Source of the DNA: Rhodococcus sp. Z13
GTDB taxonomy: Bacteria; Actinomycetota; Actinomycetes; Mycobacteriales; Mycobacteriaceae
Reading direction: 5' to 3'
DNA: 64,000 nt
Assembly (NCBI RefSeq): GCF_025837095.1
Contig: NZ_CP107551.1
Coordinates: forward strand, 3,714,668 to 3,778,667
The translations under genes were made by a program, and so were the position numbers. The notes beneath the pieces are model-generated. The model made no database searches. It was not told where the DNA came from and was given only the letters and a program-made list of their open reading frames with translations. Shown one piece after another: positions 52,220-60,508 of this stretch (its first letter is position 1; each line of letters begins with the position of its first letter).

Positions 52220-52999
52220 TCACCTGCTCGTCAGCAGCCGGTTGACCAGCCGGTTCGCCCGGTCCGGGGAGAACTGGGCGAGGGTGCTCAGCAGGGTCGC
52301 CTTCAGCCCGACGGGGTGGTGGACGCGGCCGGAACCGCGGCCCGGCCGGGTGACGTCGAAGACCTTGCGGGCGACGTCGTCGGCGGTGAGATTCACGCCG
52401 AGGGAGCGGCGGGAGCCGATGTCCATGTCGTCGATCATGTGGGTCGCGACGAACAGCGGCCACAGGTCCAGCACCCGGATGCCGTGGCGCGACCACTCGA
52501 GTTCGAGCGCCTCGGTCAGGCCGCGCACGGCGAACTTGGTGGCGCTGTAGGTGGCAAGTTCGGGCTGGCCGTAGATCGCCGACGCCGAGCACAGGTTGAC
52601 CAGCTGGGCGCCGGGGGTGTCGCGCAGATAGGGGAAGGCCGTGTGGCAGCCGAGGAGCACGCCGGTGACATTGACGTCGACGAGCGCGCGGTGCCGCTCG
52701 GCCGGGATGTCCTCGAACGGCCCGGACGAGAGCAGCCCGGCGTTGTTGACGAGGATGTCGAGCCGGCCGTCGCTGCAGAAAGCGCCGAGCACACGTGTCC
52801 ACGCGTCGGCATCGGTGACGTCGAGGACGTCGGTGACGACCTCGCCGGTGAGGGATGCGGCTTCCTCGGCGAGGCTCGCCAGGCCTTCCCGGTCGACGTC
52901 GACGGCGCCCACACGGTAGCCGTGACGGGCGAAGAGCAACACTGTGGCCCGGCCGATTCCGGCCGCGGCTCCGGTGACGAACACGCTGGGGGCGGACAT
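52220..52999 (-). CDS. SDR-family oxidoreductase
   Basis: A 259-residue classical SDR. 'VFVTGAAAGIGRATVLLFAR' is the cofactor site with VGAVDVDREGLASLAEE after it (NAD-preferring Asp), NNAGLLSSGPFED the structural motif, and 'SASAIYGQPELATYSATKFA' the catalytic Ser-Tyr-Lys region. The C-terminal helix-rich tail (LLSTLAQFSPDRANRLVNRL) is typical of actinobacterial lipid-related SDRs. A TAGGGT hexamer 6 nt before the ATG suggests a leaderless mRNA. Confidence 0.92.
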   Translation of the reverse strand: MSAPSVFVTGAAAGIGRATVLLFARHGYRVGAVDVDREGLASLAEEAASLTGEVVTDVLDVTDADAWTRVLGAFCSDGRLDILVNNAGLLSSGPFEDIPAERHRALVDVNVTGVLLGCHTAFPYLRDTPGAQLVNLCSASAIYGQPELATYSATKFAVRGLTEALELEWSRHGIRVLDLWPLFVATHMIDDMDIGSRRSLGVNLTADDVARKVFDVTRPGRGSGRVHHPVGLKATLLSTLAQFSPDRANRLVNRLLTSR

Positions 53000-53005
53000 G
53001 GCCTC

Positions 53006-53011
53006 ACCCTA
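53006..53011 (-). promoter_or_regulatory. -10 element TAGGGT of the SDR gene at 52220
   Basis: TAGGGT on the minus strand is 6 nt upstream of the ATG at 52999. The same hexamer and spacing occur before the gene starting at 58731. Confidence 0.5.
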
Positions 53012-53066
53012 ACGGCGTCCGGGCGACTGCGGGAGGAGTCGGGGATAGGCTGGAACCGGAGGAGCA

Positions 53067-53507
53067 GTGCATCGTCGTATCGTCGCCACCGTCGCGTTCG
53101 TCACCGTGGGATATCTCGTCGTCCTCGCGTTGTGGCGCGGGTTGTTCCTGCCGAATTCCGAGCCGGGGACCGAGGGTTTCCAGGTGGTCTTCCTCGTCTC
53201 CCTCTACGGCATGGTGCTCGGCCTGTCGATGGCGTTCGCCGGTCGCCCGTCGGGGGCGGTGCGCCGGATCGAACGGGAGGGCTACGAGGGCTGGGCCACG
53301 ATCCGGTCCGCGACACCCCTGGACACGACGGCGACCGGGCAGCTCACGCGGCTCGATCTGGAGCTGACCGTGCCGGGTTCGGATCCCTACCGCGGCACGG
53401 TCGTCTACGAGGTGGATCGCCGCGATCTGCACCGGTACGTGGCCGGGGAGGTCGTCAGTGTGTGGGTGGATCCGCTCGACCGCGACCGGATCCTGCTGTA
53501 CCCCTAG
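53067..53507 (+). CDS. DUF3592-like membrane protein
   Basis: A 146-residue protein with two N-terminal helices (IVATVAFVTVGYLVVLALW and VVFLVSLYGMVLGLSMAF) and a C-terminal beta-rich domain (YEGWATIRSATPLDTTATGQ, LTRLDLELTVPGSDPYRGTV, VSVWVDPLDRDRILLYP), matching DUF3592-type small membrane proteins. GGAGGA precedes the GTG. Its stop overlaps the convergent gene's stop by 4 bp (CTAG). Function unknown. Confidence 0.82.
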   Translation: MHRRIVATVAFVTVGYLVVLALWRGLFLPNSEPGTEGFQVVFLVSLYGMVLGLSMAFAGRPSGAVRRIEREGYEGWATIRSATPLDTTATGQLTRLDLELTVPGSDPYRGTVVYEVDRRDLHRYVAGEVVSVWVDPLDRDRILLYP

Positions 53508-54226
53508 GAGTCCCGCCGGGTGAGGGCGAGCAGACCCTCGACGAGCAGCAGCTGCGCGAGTACGTAGGTGACCAGCACGAAGCCCTCGGCTGCGGCGCGG
53601 GTCCGTTCGTTCTTCAGCAGGGTGCGGCGCACCACGATGGACCCGTCGGAGACGGTGAAGATCAGCCCGCCGAGGCCGAGCCAGCTGCGCCGGTCGCGGC
53701 CGGGCACGGGCAGTCCGCCGCGCACCGGTGCGCCCGGCGCGAGCCCCGGGTCGCCGGCAAGGGTCGCGGTGGTGGCGAGGAGCGCGCCGTAACCGGTCAG
53801 GGGGGTGGCGACGGAGCGGTTGCGGGCGGTGAGCAGACCCGCCGCACCGGCGAGCGTCCCGATGCGCTGGAGAGCGACGGGCGTGGAGATCCGGGCGCCG
53901 CAGCGGGCGAGGATCGTCGAGTAGGCGGTCTGCATGACACCGAAACAGGCTGCGCCGCCGATGATCCGACGGTCCTCGTCGGAGCGGATCATGGCGACGT
54001 CGCCGAGGGTCGCGGCGGTGAGACCGGTGAGCAGCAGCGCGGTGTCGACGCGATCGGTGTCGCGGGAGCGCCGCAGGACCCGCACCGCGAGGGCGGGCCC
54101 GATGAGCGGCTTGGCGATCTTCTGCAGCGTCTCGTTGCCGGTGACACCACCGGCGACGGTGACGGCCGAGGCCGCGGCGAGGACGGCGTGTTCGGCACCC
54201 CAGGGCTTACGACTGAACCAGCGCAT
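53504..54226 (-). CDS. YhhN (lysoplasmalogenase)-family membrane protein
   Basis: A 240-residue polytopic protein with about seven hydrophobic segments. 'LQKIAKPLIGPALAVRVLRR', 'TAATLGDVAMIRSDEDRRII' and GGAACFGVMQTAYSTIL match the conserved K-P and GDxxL/I-H/A regions of the YhhN/TMEM86 family, which hydrolyses the vinyl ether bond of lysoplasmalogens. The final helix is FVLVTYVLAQLLLVEGLLAL. A TAGCGT element 6 nt before the ATG is a possible leaderless promoter. Actinobacterial members have not been assayed. Confidence 0.82.
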   Translation of the reverse strand: MRWFSRKPWGAEHAVLAAASAVTVAGGVTGNETLQKIAKPLIGPALAVRVLRRSRDTDRVDTALLLTGLTAATLGDVAMIRSDEDRRIIGGAACFGVMQTAYSTILARCGARISTPVALQRIGTLAGAAGLLTARNRSVATPLTGYGALLATTATLAGDPGLAPGAPVRGGLPVPGRDRRSWLGLGGLIFTVSDGSIVVRRTLLKNERTRAAAEGFVLVTYVLAQLLLVEGLLALTRRDS

Positions 54227-54270
54227 GCGCGCACGCTACCGCCTGACCGGGCCGACAGGTGCGAAGTCGT

Positions 54271-55392
54271 TCAGCAGCGGCGGGCACCGCCGGACGCGGT
54301 GGCGCGCAGGAAGGTCGGGGCCGGCAGGTCGCGTCGCGCCGCGGCGGCGGTGACCGCCCGTTCGATGTCCGCGACCCGCTGCGTCTCGCACAGCGCGATC
54401 GCCGAGCCGCCGAATCCCCCGCCGACCATACGGGCCCCGAGCGCCCCCGCGGCGACGGCGGCGTCGACGGCGGTGTCGAGTTCGAGGCAGCTGACCTCGA
54501 AGTCGTCGCGCAGCGAGCGGTGCGAGGCGTCGAGCAGCGGCCCGAGTTCCCGGAGGTGACCGTCGCGCAGGAGCCGCGCGGCGTCCTGCACGCGGGCGAT
54601 CTCGGTGGTCACGTGCCGGGCGCGGCGGTGCAGCACCGGGTCGGCGAGCGGATCCGGTGAGGGGGCGTCGCGCAGGGTGGTGACGCCGAGCAGCCGGGTG
54701 GCCTCCTCGACCTCGCGGCGCCGCTGCCCGTACTGCCCGTCGACGAGGCGGTGCCCGGTGCCGGTGTCGACGACCAGCACCGTCAGTCCTTGGGTCGTGG
54801 CGTCGAAGGGGATGTGCTCGGCGCCGCCGTCGGCGAAGTCGAGGAGCAGGGCGTGGCCGGGGCGGGCGTGCAGGGCGGTGCGCTGGTCGAGTCCGCCGGT
54901 GGGGGCGCCGGCGTAGTCGTTCTCGGCGCGGACGCAGGCGGCGGCGAGACGGTCGCGTCCCGCGGTGTCGGTCGGCAGCCCGCACAGCTCCGCGAGCGCG
55001 AGCGCCACCGACGTCTCGAGCGCCGCCGACGACGACAGCCCCGCCCCGACCGGCACATCGGAGGCGACAGCGATGTCCGCGCCGGTGAAGCCCGGCGGAT
55101 CGAGGGACCAGACGACCCCGGCGACGTAGGCGGCCCAGCCGTCGGCGCGACGGTCGGCGAGGTCGAGGTCGACGGGGTCGAATCCGCTGCTGCGCAGGCA
55201 CAGTCGGTTGTCGGTGCGCCGTCGTACCGCGACGGCGGTGACCTGCGGCAGTGCGATGGGCAGGCACAGCCCGCCCGCGTAGTCGACGTGCTCGCCGATG
55301 AGATTGACCCGACCCGGTGCGCACCAGCAGCCCTCGGGGTCCGTCCCGAACTGCGCGGTGAACAGGGCTCGGGCCTGCTCGCAGACCGTCAC
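54271..55392 (-). CDS. galK: Galactokinase
   Basis: A 373-residue GHMP kinase that phosphorylates galactose at C1 (Leloir pathway). 'APGRVNLIGEHVDYAGG' is the galactokinase signature near residue 25, VPVGAGLSSSAALETSVAL is the GHMP ATP-binding motif, and 'LGARMVGGGFGGSAIALCET' is the third motif. The GTG at 55392 overlaps galT by 4 bp. It lies in a pyrE-galT-galK run; in M. tuberculosis galTK is elsewhere, so the genes were added here. Confidence 0.96.
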   Translation of the reverse strand: MTVCEQARALFTAQFGTDPEGCWCAPGRVNLIGEHVDYAGGLCLPIALPQVTAVAVRRRTDNRLCLRSSGFDPVDLDLADRRADGWAAYVAGVVWSLDPPGFTGADIAVASDVPVGAGLSSSAALETSVALALAELCGLPTDTAGRDRLAAACVRAENDYAGAPTGGLDQRTALHARPGHALLLDFADGGAEHIPFDATTQGLTVLVVDTGTGHRLVDGQYGQRRREVEEATRLLGVTTLRDAPSPDPLADPVLHRRARHVTTEIARVQDAARLLRDGHLRELGPLLDASHRSLRDDFEVSCLELDTAVDAAVAAGALGARMVGGGFGGSAIALCETQRVADIERAVTAAAARRDLPAPTFLRATASGGARRC

Positions 55393-56504
55393 GGCGCGAC
55401 CTCCCGCAGTCGGGCGGCGATGCGTTCGGGGGTGGTGTCGCTGATCCAGGCGCCCATCGCGGACTCCGATCCGGCCAGGTACTTGAGCTTGTCGGGGGCG
55501 CGGCGCAGCGAGAAGAGTTGGCAGAACAACCGTCCCGATTCCCGGTCCTCCCCGACCGGCGCCTGGTGCCAGGCCGCAATGTAGGGGGCGCGGTCGACGC
55601 CGGGGAAGAACCGGTCGACCCGGCCGAGCAGGTCGCGGTAGGCGACGGCGAGCTCGTCGCGCTCGGGATCGTCGAGGGCGGCGAGATCGGGTACGTCGCG
55701 GTGCGGGGCGAGATGGATCTCGAGGGGCCAGCGCGCTGCGGCGGGGACGTAGCCGGACCAGTGCTCGCCGGACCACACGACCCGGGTGCCGGCGCGCAGT
55801 TCGGCGTCGAGGACGTCGCGCTGCAGCGACCGCCCGGTGCGGGCGCGGTGCTCGCGGGCCCGGTCGAGCAGGGTCCGCGAGCGCGGCGGCACGAACGGAT
55901 AAGCGTAGATCTGCCCGTGCGGATGCTGCAGTGTCACACCGATCTCCACGCCGCGGTTCTCGAAGCAGAACACCTGCCGCACGCCGGGCAGGGCCGACAG
56001 CGCGGCGGTGCGGGCGGCGAGGGCATCGACGACGGTGCGCGCCCGCGTGAGCGGGAGGTCGGCGAACCGCGCGCCGTGGTCGGGGGTGAAGGCGACGACC
56101 TCGCAGCGACCCGTCGCCGGGCGTCGCGGCCACAGCGGCTCGTCGTCCACGAGGTCGGAGGTGCCGGAGGGGGCACCGAGCGACGGGAAGCGGTTCTCGA
56201 ACACCGCGACGTCGTAGTCGCCGGCCGGGATCTCGGTGGCCGACGTCGCGGTGCTCGGGCACAGCGGACAGTCTGCGGCCGCGGGCAGGAAGGTGCGGTC
56301 CATACGGTGCGCTGCGAAGGTCACCCACTCCCCCGTCAGCGGGTCGCGGCGTATCTCGGACGCCGCCGCGACCGGTGGCAGGTCGCGCCGGTCGTGGACC
56401 TCGCGGGTCGCGGCACCGGAGACGAACGGCTCGGTGTCGTCGAAGTAGATCAGCTCCCGACCGTCGGCGAGGTGCGTGACGGTCTGCCGGACCCGCGTCG
56501 TCAC
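55389..56504 (-). CDS. galT: Galactose-1-phosphate uridylyltransferase
   Basis: A 371-residue HIT-superfamily enzyme exchanging UMP between UDP-glucose and galactose-1-phosphate. The N-terminal zinc motif CPLC is at residue 79 or so (AAADCPLCPST), VAVFENRFPSL follows, and the catalytic HPHGQ is in 'EIGVTLQHPHGQIYAYPFVP' with the nucleophilic second His. 'IAAWHQAPVGEDRESGRLF' supplies later active-site residues. The ATG overlaps nothing upstream but begins 2 bp after the pyrE stop, indicating a single operon with pyrE and galK. Confidence 0.96.
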   Translation of the reverse strand: MTTRVRQTVTHLADGRELIYFDDTEPFVSGAATREVHDRRDLPPVAAASEIRRDPLTGEWVTFAAHRMDRTFLPAAADCPLCPSTATSATEIPAGDYDVAVFENRFPSLGAPSGTSDLVDDEPLWPRRPATGRCEVVAFTPDHGARFADLPLTRARTVVDALAARTAALSALPGVRQVFCFENRGVEIGVTLQHPHGQIYAYPFVPPRSRTLLDRAREHRARTGRSLQRDVLDAELRAGTRVVWSGEHWSGYVPAAARWPLEIHLAPHRDVPDLAALDDPERDELAVAYRDLLGRVDRFFPGVDRAPYIAAWHQAPVGEDRESGRLFCQLFSLRRAPDKLKYLAGSESAMGAWISDTTPERIAARLREVAP

Positions 56505-56506
56505 GC

Positions 56507-57046
56507 CTACTGTTCGGCGAGACCCAGATCGGCGAGGCCGAGCAGGGAACGGTATTCGAGGCCCTCGGCGGCGATGACCTCGTCGGCGCCCGTGGCGCGG
56601 TCGACGACGGTCGCGACACCCACGACGATCGCACCGGCCTCGCGCAGCGCCTTGACGGCGGTGAGCGGCGAGTTGCCGGTGGTGGTGGTGTCCTCGACGA
56701 CGAGGACGCGCTTGCCGGTCACGTCCGGGCCCTCGATCTGACGCTGCATGCCGTGGGCCTTGGCGGCCTTGCGGACGACGAACGCGTCGATCGGGCGGCC
56801 GGGGGCGTGCATGACGGCCAGGGCGACTGGGTCGGCACCCATGGTCAGGCCGCCGACGGCGTCGAACTCCCAGTCGGAGACCAGTTCGCGCAGCAGCTTG
56901 CCGATGAGCGGACCGGCCTTGTGGTGGAGGGTCGCGCGGCGCAGGTCGACGTAGTAGTCGGCCTCCTTGCCGGAGGACAGGGTCACGCGGCCGTGCACCA
57001 CCGCCAGCTCGCGTACCAGTGCTGCCAGTTCGTCGCGGTCACTCAT
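56507..57046 (-). CDS. pyrE: Orotate phosphoribosyltransferase
   Basis: A 179-residue type I PRTase making OMP from orotate and PRPP in pyrimidine synthesis. 'LSSGKEADYYVDLRRATLHH' is the N-terminal substrate region, GGLTMGADPVALAVMH the flexible loop region, 'AFVVRKAAKAHGMQRQIEGP' the catalytic loop, and RVLVVEDTTTTGNSPLTAVK the PRPP motif. It corresponds to Rv0382c by sequence and neighbourhood (TtfA-like gene and clpB upstream). A TAGGCT hexamer about 65 bp upstream may be its -10 element. Confidence 0.97.
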   Translation of the reverse strand: MSDRDELAALVRELAVVHGRVTLSSGKEADYYVDLRRATLHHKAGPLIGKLLRELVSDWEFDAVGGLTMGADPVALAVMHAPGRPIDAFVVRKAAKAHGMQRQIEGPDVTGKRVLVVEDTTTTGNSPLTAVKALREAGAIVVGVATVVDRATGADEVIAAEGLEYRSLLGLADLGLAEQ

Positions 57047-57131
57047 TGCGTCCTCACCCGTCGTCGTGTCGCGACACCGTCCCGGTCGCGTCCTTCGTCG
57101 GGGAAAGAGCCTAGTCGTTCGGGTGCGACGA

Positions 57132-57794
57132 TCAGGCAGCGACGGTGTCGGCGCCACCGTCCGCGGTGATCTCACCGGTGGCGGCAGTGGTCTCGGCGCC
57201 GGTGGCGGCCGTGGTCTCGGCACCGGTAGGGGCAGTGGCGCGGACGTCGGTGCGCTCGGCGACGGCGACCGGCGCCGGGGCCTCGAACAGCGCGACCGGG
57301 CCGATCCCGGCGACCTTCGCGAACAGCGACGTCGGGAATCGCGCGACGGACTCGTTGAGGGTGCGCCCGAGGTCGTTGTGGACGCGGACGGCCCCGCCGA
57401 TACGACGCTCGCGGGACTGCAGTTCGCGGGCGACGCGGATGAACGGCCAGTGGTTCACGCCCTCGAGACCGCCGATGAGGTCGTGCAGCATCGCCGACAG
57501 TGCGTTCTCGGCGCCGGCGCGTTCGGCGAGACCGAGACGTCGGTCGCGGACACCGATGGCCAGCGAACGCGCGCCGACGACCGGGCGGATGCGTTCGCGT
57601 TCCACGCCGGCGCCGGCGGAGGCGGCGATGAGTGCCGGGACGAGGTCGTACCGGTCGTCGAGTTCGTGGAGCAGCAGGCGCAGACTCTCGCGGTGGCGCT
57701 CCTGCAGGGTCCGCATACGGCGCACGCCGACCCGGATCCACAGCACCACAGCAACCACCACAGTCACACACAGCACCACAGCCACAGAAGTCAC
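57132..57794 (-). CDS. LemA-family protein with a repeated Thr/Ala/Glu C-terminal tail
   Basis: A 220-residue membrane-anchored protein. One N-terminal helix (SVAVVLCVTVVVAVVLWIRV) is followed by the LemA core: LLHELDDRYDLVPALIAAS near residue 40, 'FIRVARELQSRERRIGGAVR' and RVHNDLGRTLNESVARFPTS. The tail consists of TGAETTAATGAETTAATGEI-type repeats, a possible disordered segment. LemA family function is unresolved, though members are linked to envelope stress. The GTG at 57794 is chosen from the helix position; the ribosome binding site is weak and an upstream start is possible. Confidence 0.8.
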   Translation of the reverse strand: MTSVAVVLCVTVVVAVVLWIRVGVRRMRTLQERHRESLRLLLHELDDRYDLVPALIAASAGAGVERERIRPVVGARSLAIGVRDRRLGLAERAGAENALSAMLHDLIGGLEGVNHWPFIRVARELQSRERRIGGAVRVHNDLGRTLNESVARFPTSLFAKVAGIGPVALFEAPAPVAVAERTDVRATAPTGAETTAATGAETTAATGEITADGGADTVAA

Positions 57795-57948
57795 GGGCAG
57801 GAATCTACCGAGCGGGTGTGGCGCATCGAACGTTGCCTCCGGCGTGTCCCGCAGGGTGTGTCCGTACCGTGATCTGGAAACGGATGACGCCGGTTTCCGT
57901 TGCGGCGCCGGAACACTCCCCGGCACGTCCGGCGCACAGCGCCCTGCG

Positions 57949-58731
57949 CTACGTACGTCCGCGACCGTTCCCGAAGGTGTTGGTCAGCTTGCGTACGAGG
58001 GTCTGCGGCACCAGTCGGCCCGCGGTGGTGAGCACCTTGTACTGCAGGCCCGGGATACAGCGGACCTTGCCCTTCTCCAGATCGGCGAGGGAGGTGCGCA
58101 CCACCTGATCCACGTCGAGCCACATCAGGTTCGAGGTGTTCGACATGTCGATGCCCGCCCGCTTGTGGAACTCGGTGCGGACGAAGCCCGGGCACAGCGC
58201 CTGCATGCGCACCCCGGTCCCGGCGAGCCCGCCGGCGAGACCTTCGGTGAAGGACACGACGTAGGCCTTGCTGCCGGAATAGGTCGACCCGCGGCCGGGC
58301 AGCAGTCCGGCGACGCTCGCGACGTTGACGATGTCGCCGCGGCCCGCCTCGATCATCGACGGAAGGGCGGCGCGGGTGAGCCGGACGACGGCCGTGACGT
58401 TGACGTCGAGCTGGGCCTGCAGCAGTTCGGGGTCGGCGGTCCAGAACTCACCGCTGGTGCCGAAGCCGGCGTTGTTGATCAGCACGTCGACGCCCTGCTC
58501 GAGCCGCCGGGCCACCTCGGCGCGACCGTCTGCGGTGGCGAGGTCGGCGGCGAGGATCTCCGAGGACGTGCCGAACCGCTGCTTCAGCTCGGCGGCGAGT
58601 TCGTCGAGGGCGGCGCGGTTGCGGGCGACGAGCACGAGGTCGTGGCCACGACTCGCGAGGGTGCGGGCGAAGCCGTCACCGATTCCCGAGGTGGGGCCGG
58701 TCACGAGGGCGACGGGACGTCCTGAGGTCAT
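57949..58731 (-). CDS. SDR-family oxidoreductase (DltE-like)
   Basis: A 260-residue SDR. '[20 protein letters not shown]' has the TGPTSGIG cofactor motif of the YqjQ/DltE-type SDRs, '[20 protein letters not shown]' follows, [19 protein letters not shown] is the structural motif, and '[20 protein letters not shown]' the active site. '[20 protein letters not shown]' is typical of this subgroup, which includes mycobacterial enzymes acting on ketones of mycolate-like or steroid substrates. Substrate unknown. A TAGGGT hexamer 6 nt before the ATG suggests a leaderless mRNA. Confidence 0.92.
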   Translation of the reverse strand: MTSGRPVALVTGPTSGIGDGFARTLASRGHDLVLVARNRAALDELAAELKQRFGTSSEILAADLATADGRAEVARRLEQGVDVLINNAGFGTSGEFWTADPELLQAQLDVNVTAVVRLTRAALPSMIEAGRGDIVNVASVAGLLPGRGSTYSGSKAYVVSFTEGLAGGLAGTGVRMQALCPGFVRTEFHKRAGIDMSNTSNLMWLDVDQVVRTSLADLEKGKVRCIPGLQYKVLTTAGRLVPQTLVRKLTNTFGNGRGRT

Positions 58732-58737
58732 GGCGTC

Positions 58738-58743
58738 ACCCTA
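58738..58743 (-). promoter_or_regulatory. -10 element TAGGGT of the SDR gene at 57949
   Basis: TAGGGT on the minus strand lies 6 nt before the ATG at 58731, the same hexamer and spacing as at 53006-53011. Confidence 0.5.
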
Positions 58744-58801
58744 GTGCCGCACCACCCCCGTAGCCAGGGTCTTCTCGGTGCCGGCGTTCAGCGCCGGGCT
58801 G

Positions 58802-59470
58802 TCAGTGCTGGGCGGAGGGGCGGCCCGGGTCCTGGGCGGCGCGATCGAGCTCGTCGGGTTCGACGACCGGCGGCAGCACGTGCAGGATGCCCGACAGCCG
58901 AGCGACCGTCTCGATCGCCGAGTCCCACTCGCGGCCGGTGCTGCCGACGGGGATGGAGCCGAGGGTCCACTCCCCTTCGCTCCACAGCATCTGCACGTGG
59001 TCGGGGATGGACTGGGTGAACGCAACCATCCGCTGGTCGCACACGCGCCGCGCGATCTCGAGGTCGGTGGCGAAGACGATGCGGGGGCCGATGGAACCGA
59101 GCAGGTTCATGTCGGCGTCCTTCGGCGGCGGCGTCGACTTCAGCCGCAGGTCGATGTCGACGTCCGAGCCGACCTGGCGTCGCACGGCGACGATCGTGGC
59201 GGTCTCCTCGATGTCGAAGAGAACGAACTCCTCGCCGCGGCGGACGCCCCTCACGATGTCGATGGCACCGAGATATTCCTGCTTGGCGAGGGCCGCGCGG
59301 TGCCAGTGGGACGGCAGGTGGTCGTCGGCGGCGGTGTACTGGTAACCCTGCGCCTTCGCCCAGATCTCCCGTACGCGACCCGACTGTTCCCGCCGCGTAC
59401 GGTCGACGTAGAGCAGGGCGAGCGCGCCGAGGAGCGCGATCGCCGCCAGAGCGAACCACATGAGCGTCAT
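58802..59470 (-). CDS. ttfA: TtfA-like trehalose monomycolate transport factor, Rv0383c-like
   Basis: A 222-residue protein with a single N-terminal helix (LMWFALAAIALLGALALLYV) and a cytoplasmic domain ('REIWAKAQGYQYTAADDHLP', RGEEFVLFDIEETATIVAVR, 'DVDIDLRLKSTPPPKDADMN', LGSIGPRIVFATDLEIARRV). Size, topology and the place between pyrE and clpB match Rv0383c/TtfA, which supports MmpL3-dependent export of trehalose monomycolate to the mycolate outer layer. The assignment rests mainly on gene order and topology. It is consistent with a mycolate-containing host. A TAGGCT element lies 9 nt before the ATG. Confidence 0.75.
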   Translation of the reverse strand: MTLMWFALAAIALLGALALLYVDRTRREQSGRVREIWAKAQGYQYTAADDHLPSHWHRAALAKQEYLGAIDIVRGVRRGEEFVLFDIEETATIVAVRRQVGSDVDIDLRLKSTPPPKDADMNLLGSIGPRIVFATDLEIARRVCDQRMVAFTQSIPDHVQMLWSEGEWTLGSIPVGSTGREWDSAIETVARLSGILHVLPPVVEPDELDRAAQDPGRPSAQH

Positions 59471-59490
59471 CGTTCAGTCAGCCTAGCGGG

Positions 59491-60441
59491 TCAACGTCCC
59501 GGACCGCCGAAGGACGGGATCGACGCGCTGATGACGGTGTCGGCGGTCATCCGGCCGCCTTCGACCGCGCTGCCCGTCGCCACGGCGGTCGCCCCCACCC
59601 GGAGGCTGTCGGGGGTGTCGCCGGTGAGCGTGATGATGGCCGTCTCGGGGGTCAACAGCACCGTGACAGTGGTGCCGCCGACGACCTCGAGGGTGATGCT
59701 CGTGCCGTCGTTGGCGGTGATGGTGCCGACGACCGCTCCGGCGTCCTCCATGATCTCGCCGATCCCGCCGGGGAGCCGGTCGAGGGGCAGTTCCTCCGAC
59801 GGTGAGGGCGGCGGGGACGGGCGGGTCTCGGCCGGTGGTGCCGGCACGAGGGTGGCGGTGTTCGGGCCGGACGCCGACCGGCCGGGTGTCTCCTCGGTGC
59901 GGCTGAGCAGGTAGCCGACGGTGCCGCCGAGCGCGATGAGCACGACGGCGGCGAGGGCGATCAGCCCCCAGCGCGGGCCGCGCGGGGACTTCCCGGGTTC
60001 GGGGTTCGGGGTCGATCCAGGCGGGGTCGATCCGGGCGGGGTCGATCCGGGCGGGGGTGTGCCGGCGGGCGGGTAGCCCTGCACCGGATAGCCCTGGGTG
60101 GGATACGCCTGGGTGGGATACGCCTGGGTGGGATACGCCTGGGTGGGATACGCCTGGGTCGGCTGGTATCCCGCCGGCGGCGGATAGGCCTGGGTGGGGC
60201 GGTACTCCTCGTCGGGACGGCCCATCGGCTGGTACTGCGTGGGCTGGTACTGCGTGTACGGCAGGGTGGGGTTGGTCACCGGACGCCCGTACGCCACGGT
60301 GGGGTCGTCGGTGTGCAGCACACGGGTGGCGTCGGCGTCCCCGATCGCCTGCGTGCGTGCCTCCGGCTCGTCGAGTGCGTAGGCCCGTTCCTGCGGCGTG
60401 CGCGGATCCCGCGGGTCCGTCGGGTCCTGAGGATTCGTCAT
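59491..60441 (-). CDS. Membrane protein with YPTQA repeats and a C-terminal DUF5666-like domain
   Basis: A 316-residue single-pass protein. The cytoplasmic N-terminal half is Pro/Gln/Tyr-rich with tandem YPTQA and PPGST repeats and carries several TQxxP/TxAY motifs that could be Thr phosphorylation sites. One helix (WGLIALAAVVLIALGGTVGY) follows, then a Ser/Pro spacer and a domain of about 100 residues (VVGTITANDGTSITLEVVGG, 'TTVTVLLTPETAIITLTGDT') with the DUF5666 beta-rich pattern. Function unknown. It lies between the TtfA-like gene and clpB on the same strand, after a strong terminator. Confidence 0.82.
   Translation of the reverse strand: MTNPQDPTDPRDPRTPQERAYALDEPEARTQAIGDADATRVLHTDDPTVAYGRPVTNPTLPYTQYQPTQYQPMGRPDEEYRPTQAYPPPAGYQPTQAYPTQAYPTQAYPTQAYPTQGYPVQGYPPAGTPPPGSTPPGSTPPGSTPNPEPGKSPRGPRWGLIALAAVVLIALGGTVGYLLSRTEETPGRSASGPNTATLVPAPPAETRPSPPPSPSEELPLDRLPGGIGEIMEDAGAVVGTITANDGTSITLEVVGGTTVTVLLTPETAIITLTGDTPDSLRVGATAVATGSAVEGGRMTADTVISASIPSFGGPGR
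60011..60055. repeat. Three 15-bp tandem copies coding PPGST
   Basis: GTCGATCCGGGCGGG repeats three times (first copy with one change) within the gene at 59491. Copy number is a likely site of slippage. Confidence 0.85.
60101..60160. repeat. Four 15-bp tandem copies coding YPTQA
   Basis: GGATACGCCTGGGTG repeats four times (the last base of the final copy differs), flanked by degenerate copies on both sides. In-frame gain or loss would vary the cytoplasmic repeat of the membrane protein. Confidence 0.9.
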
Positions 60442-60460
60442 GGCCCTTCCCAGAGTAGGC

Positions 60461-60500
60461 GTGTGCGGTCCCGGTGGCGGGTGCCACCGGGACCGCACAC
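60461..60500 (-). terminator. 18-bp perfect stem after clpB
   Basis: GTGTGCGGTCCCGGTGGC (60461-60478) pairs perfectly with 60483-60500 around a GGGT loop, just past the clpB stop on the minus strand. Confidence 0.85.
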
Positions 60501-60508
60501 GGGTGACA

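Noticed and set aside
60011-60160. Repeat arrays as CRISPR
   Set aside because: They are direct tandem 15-bp coding repeats without spacers, inside a gene frame.
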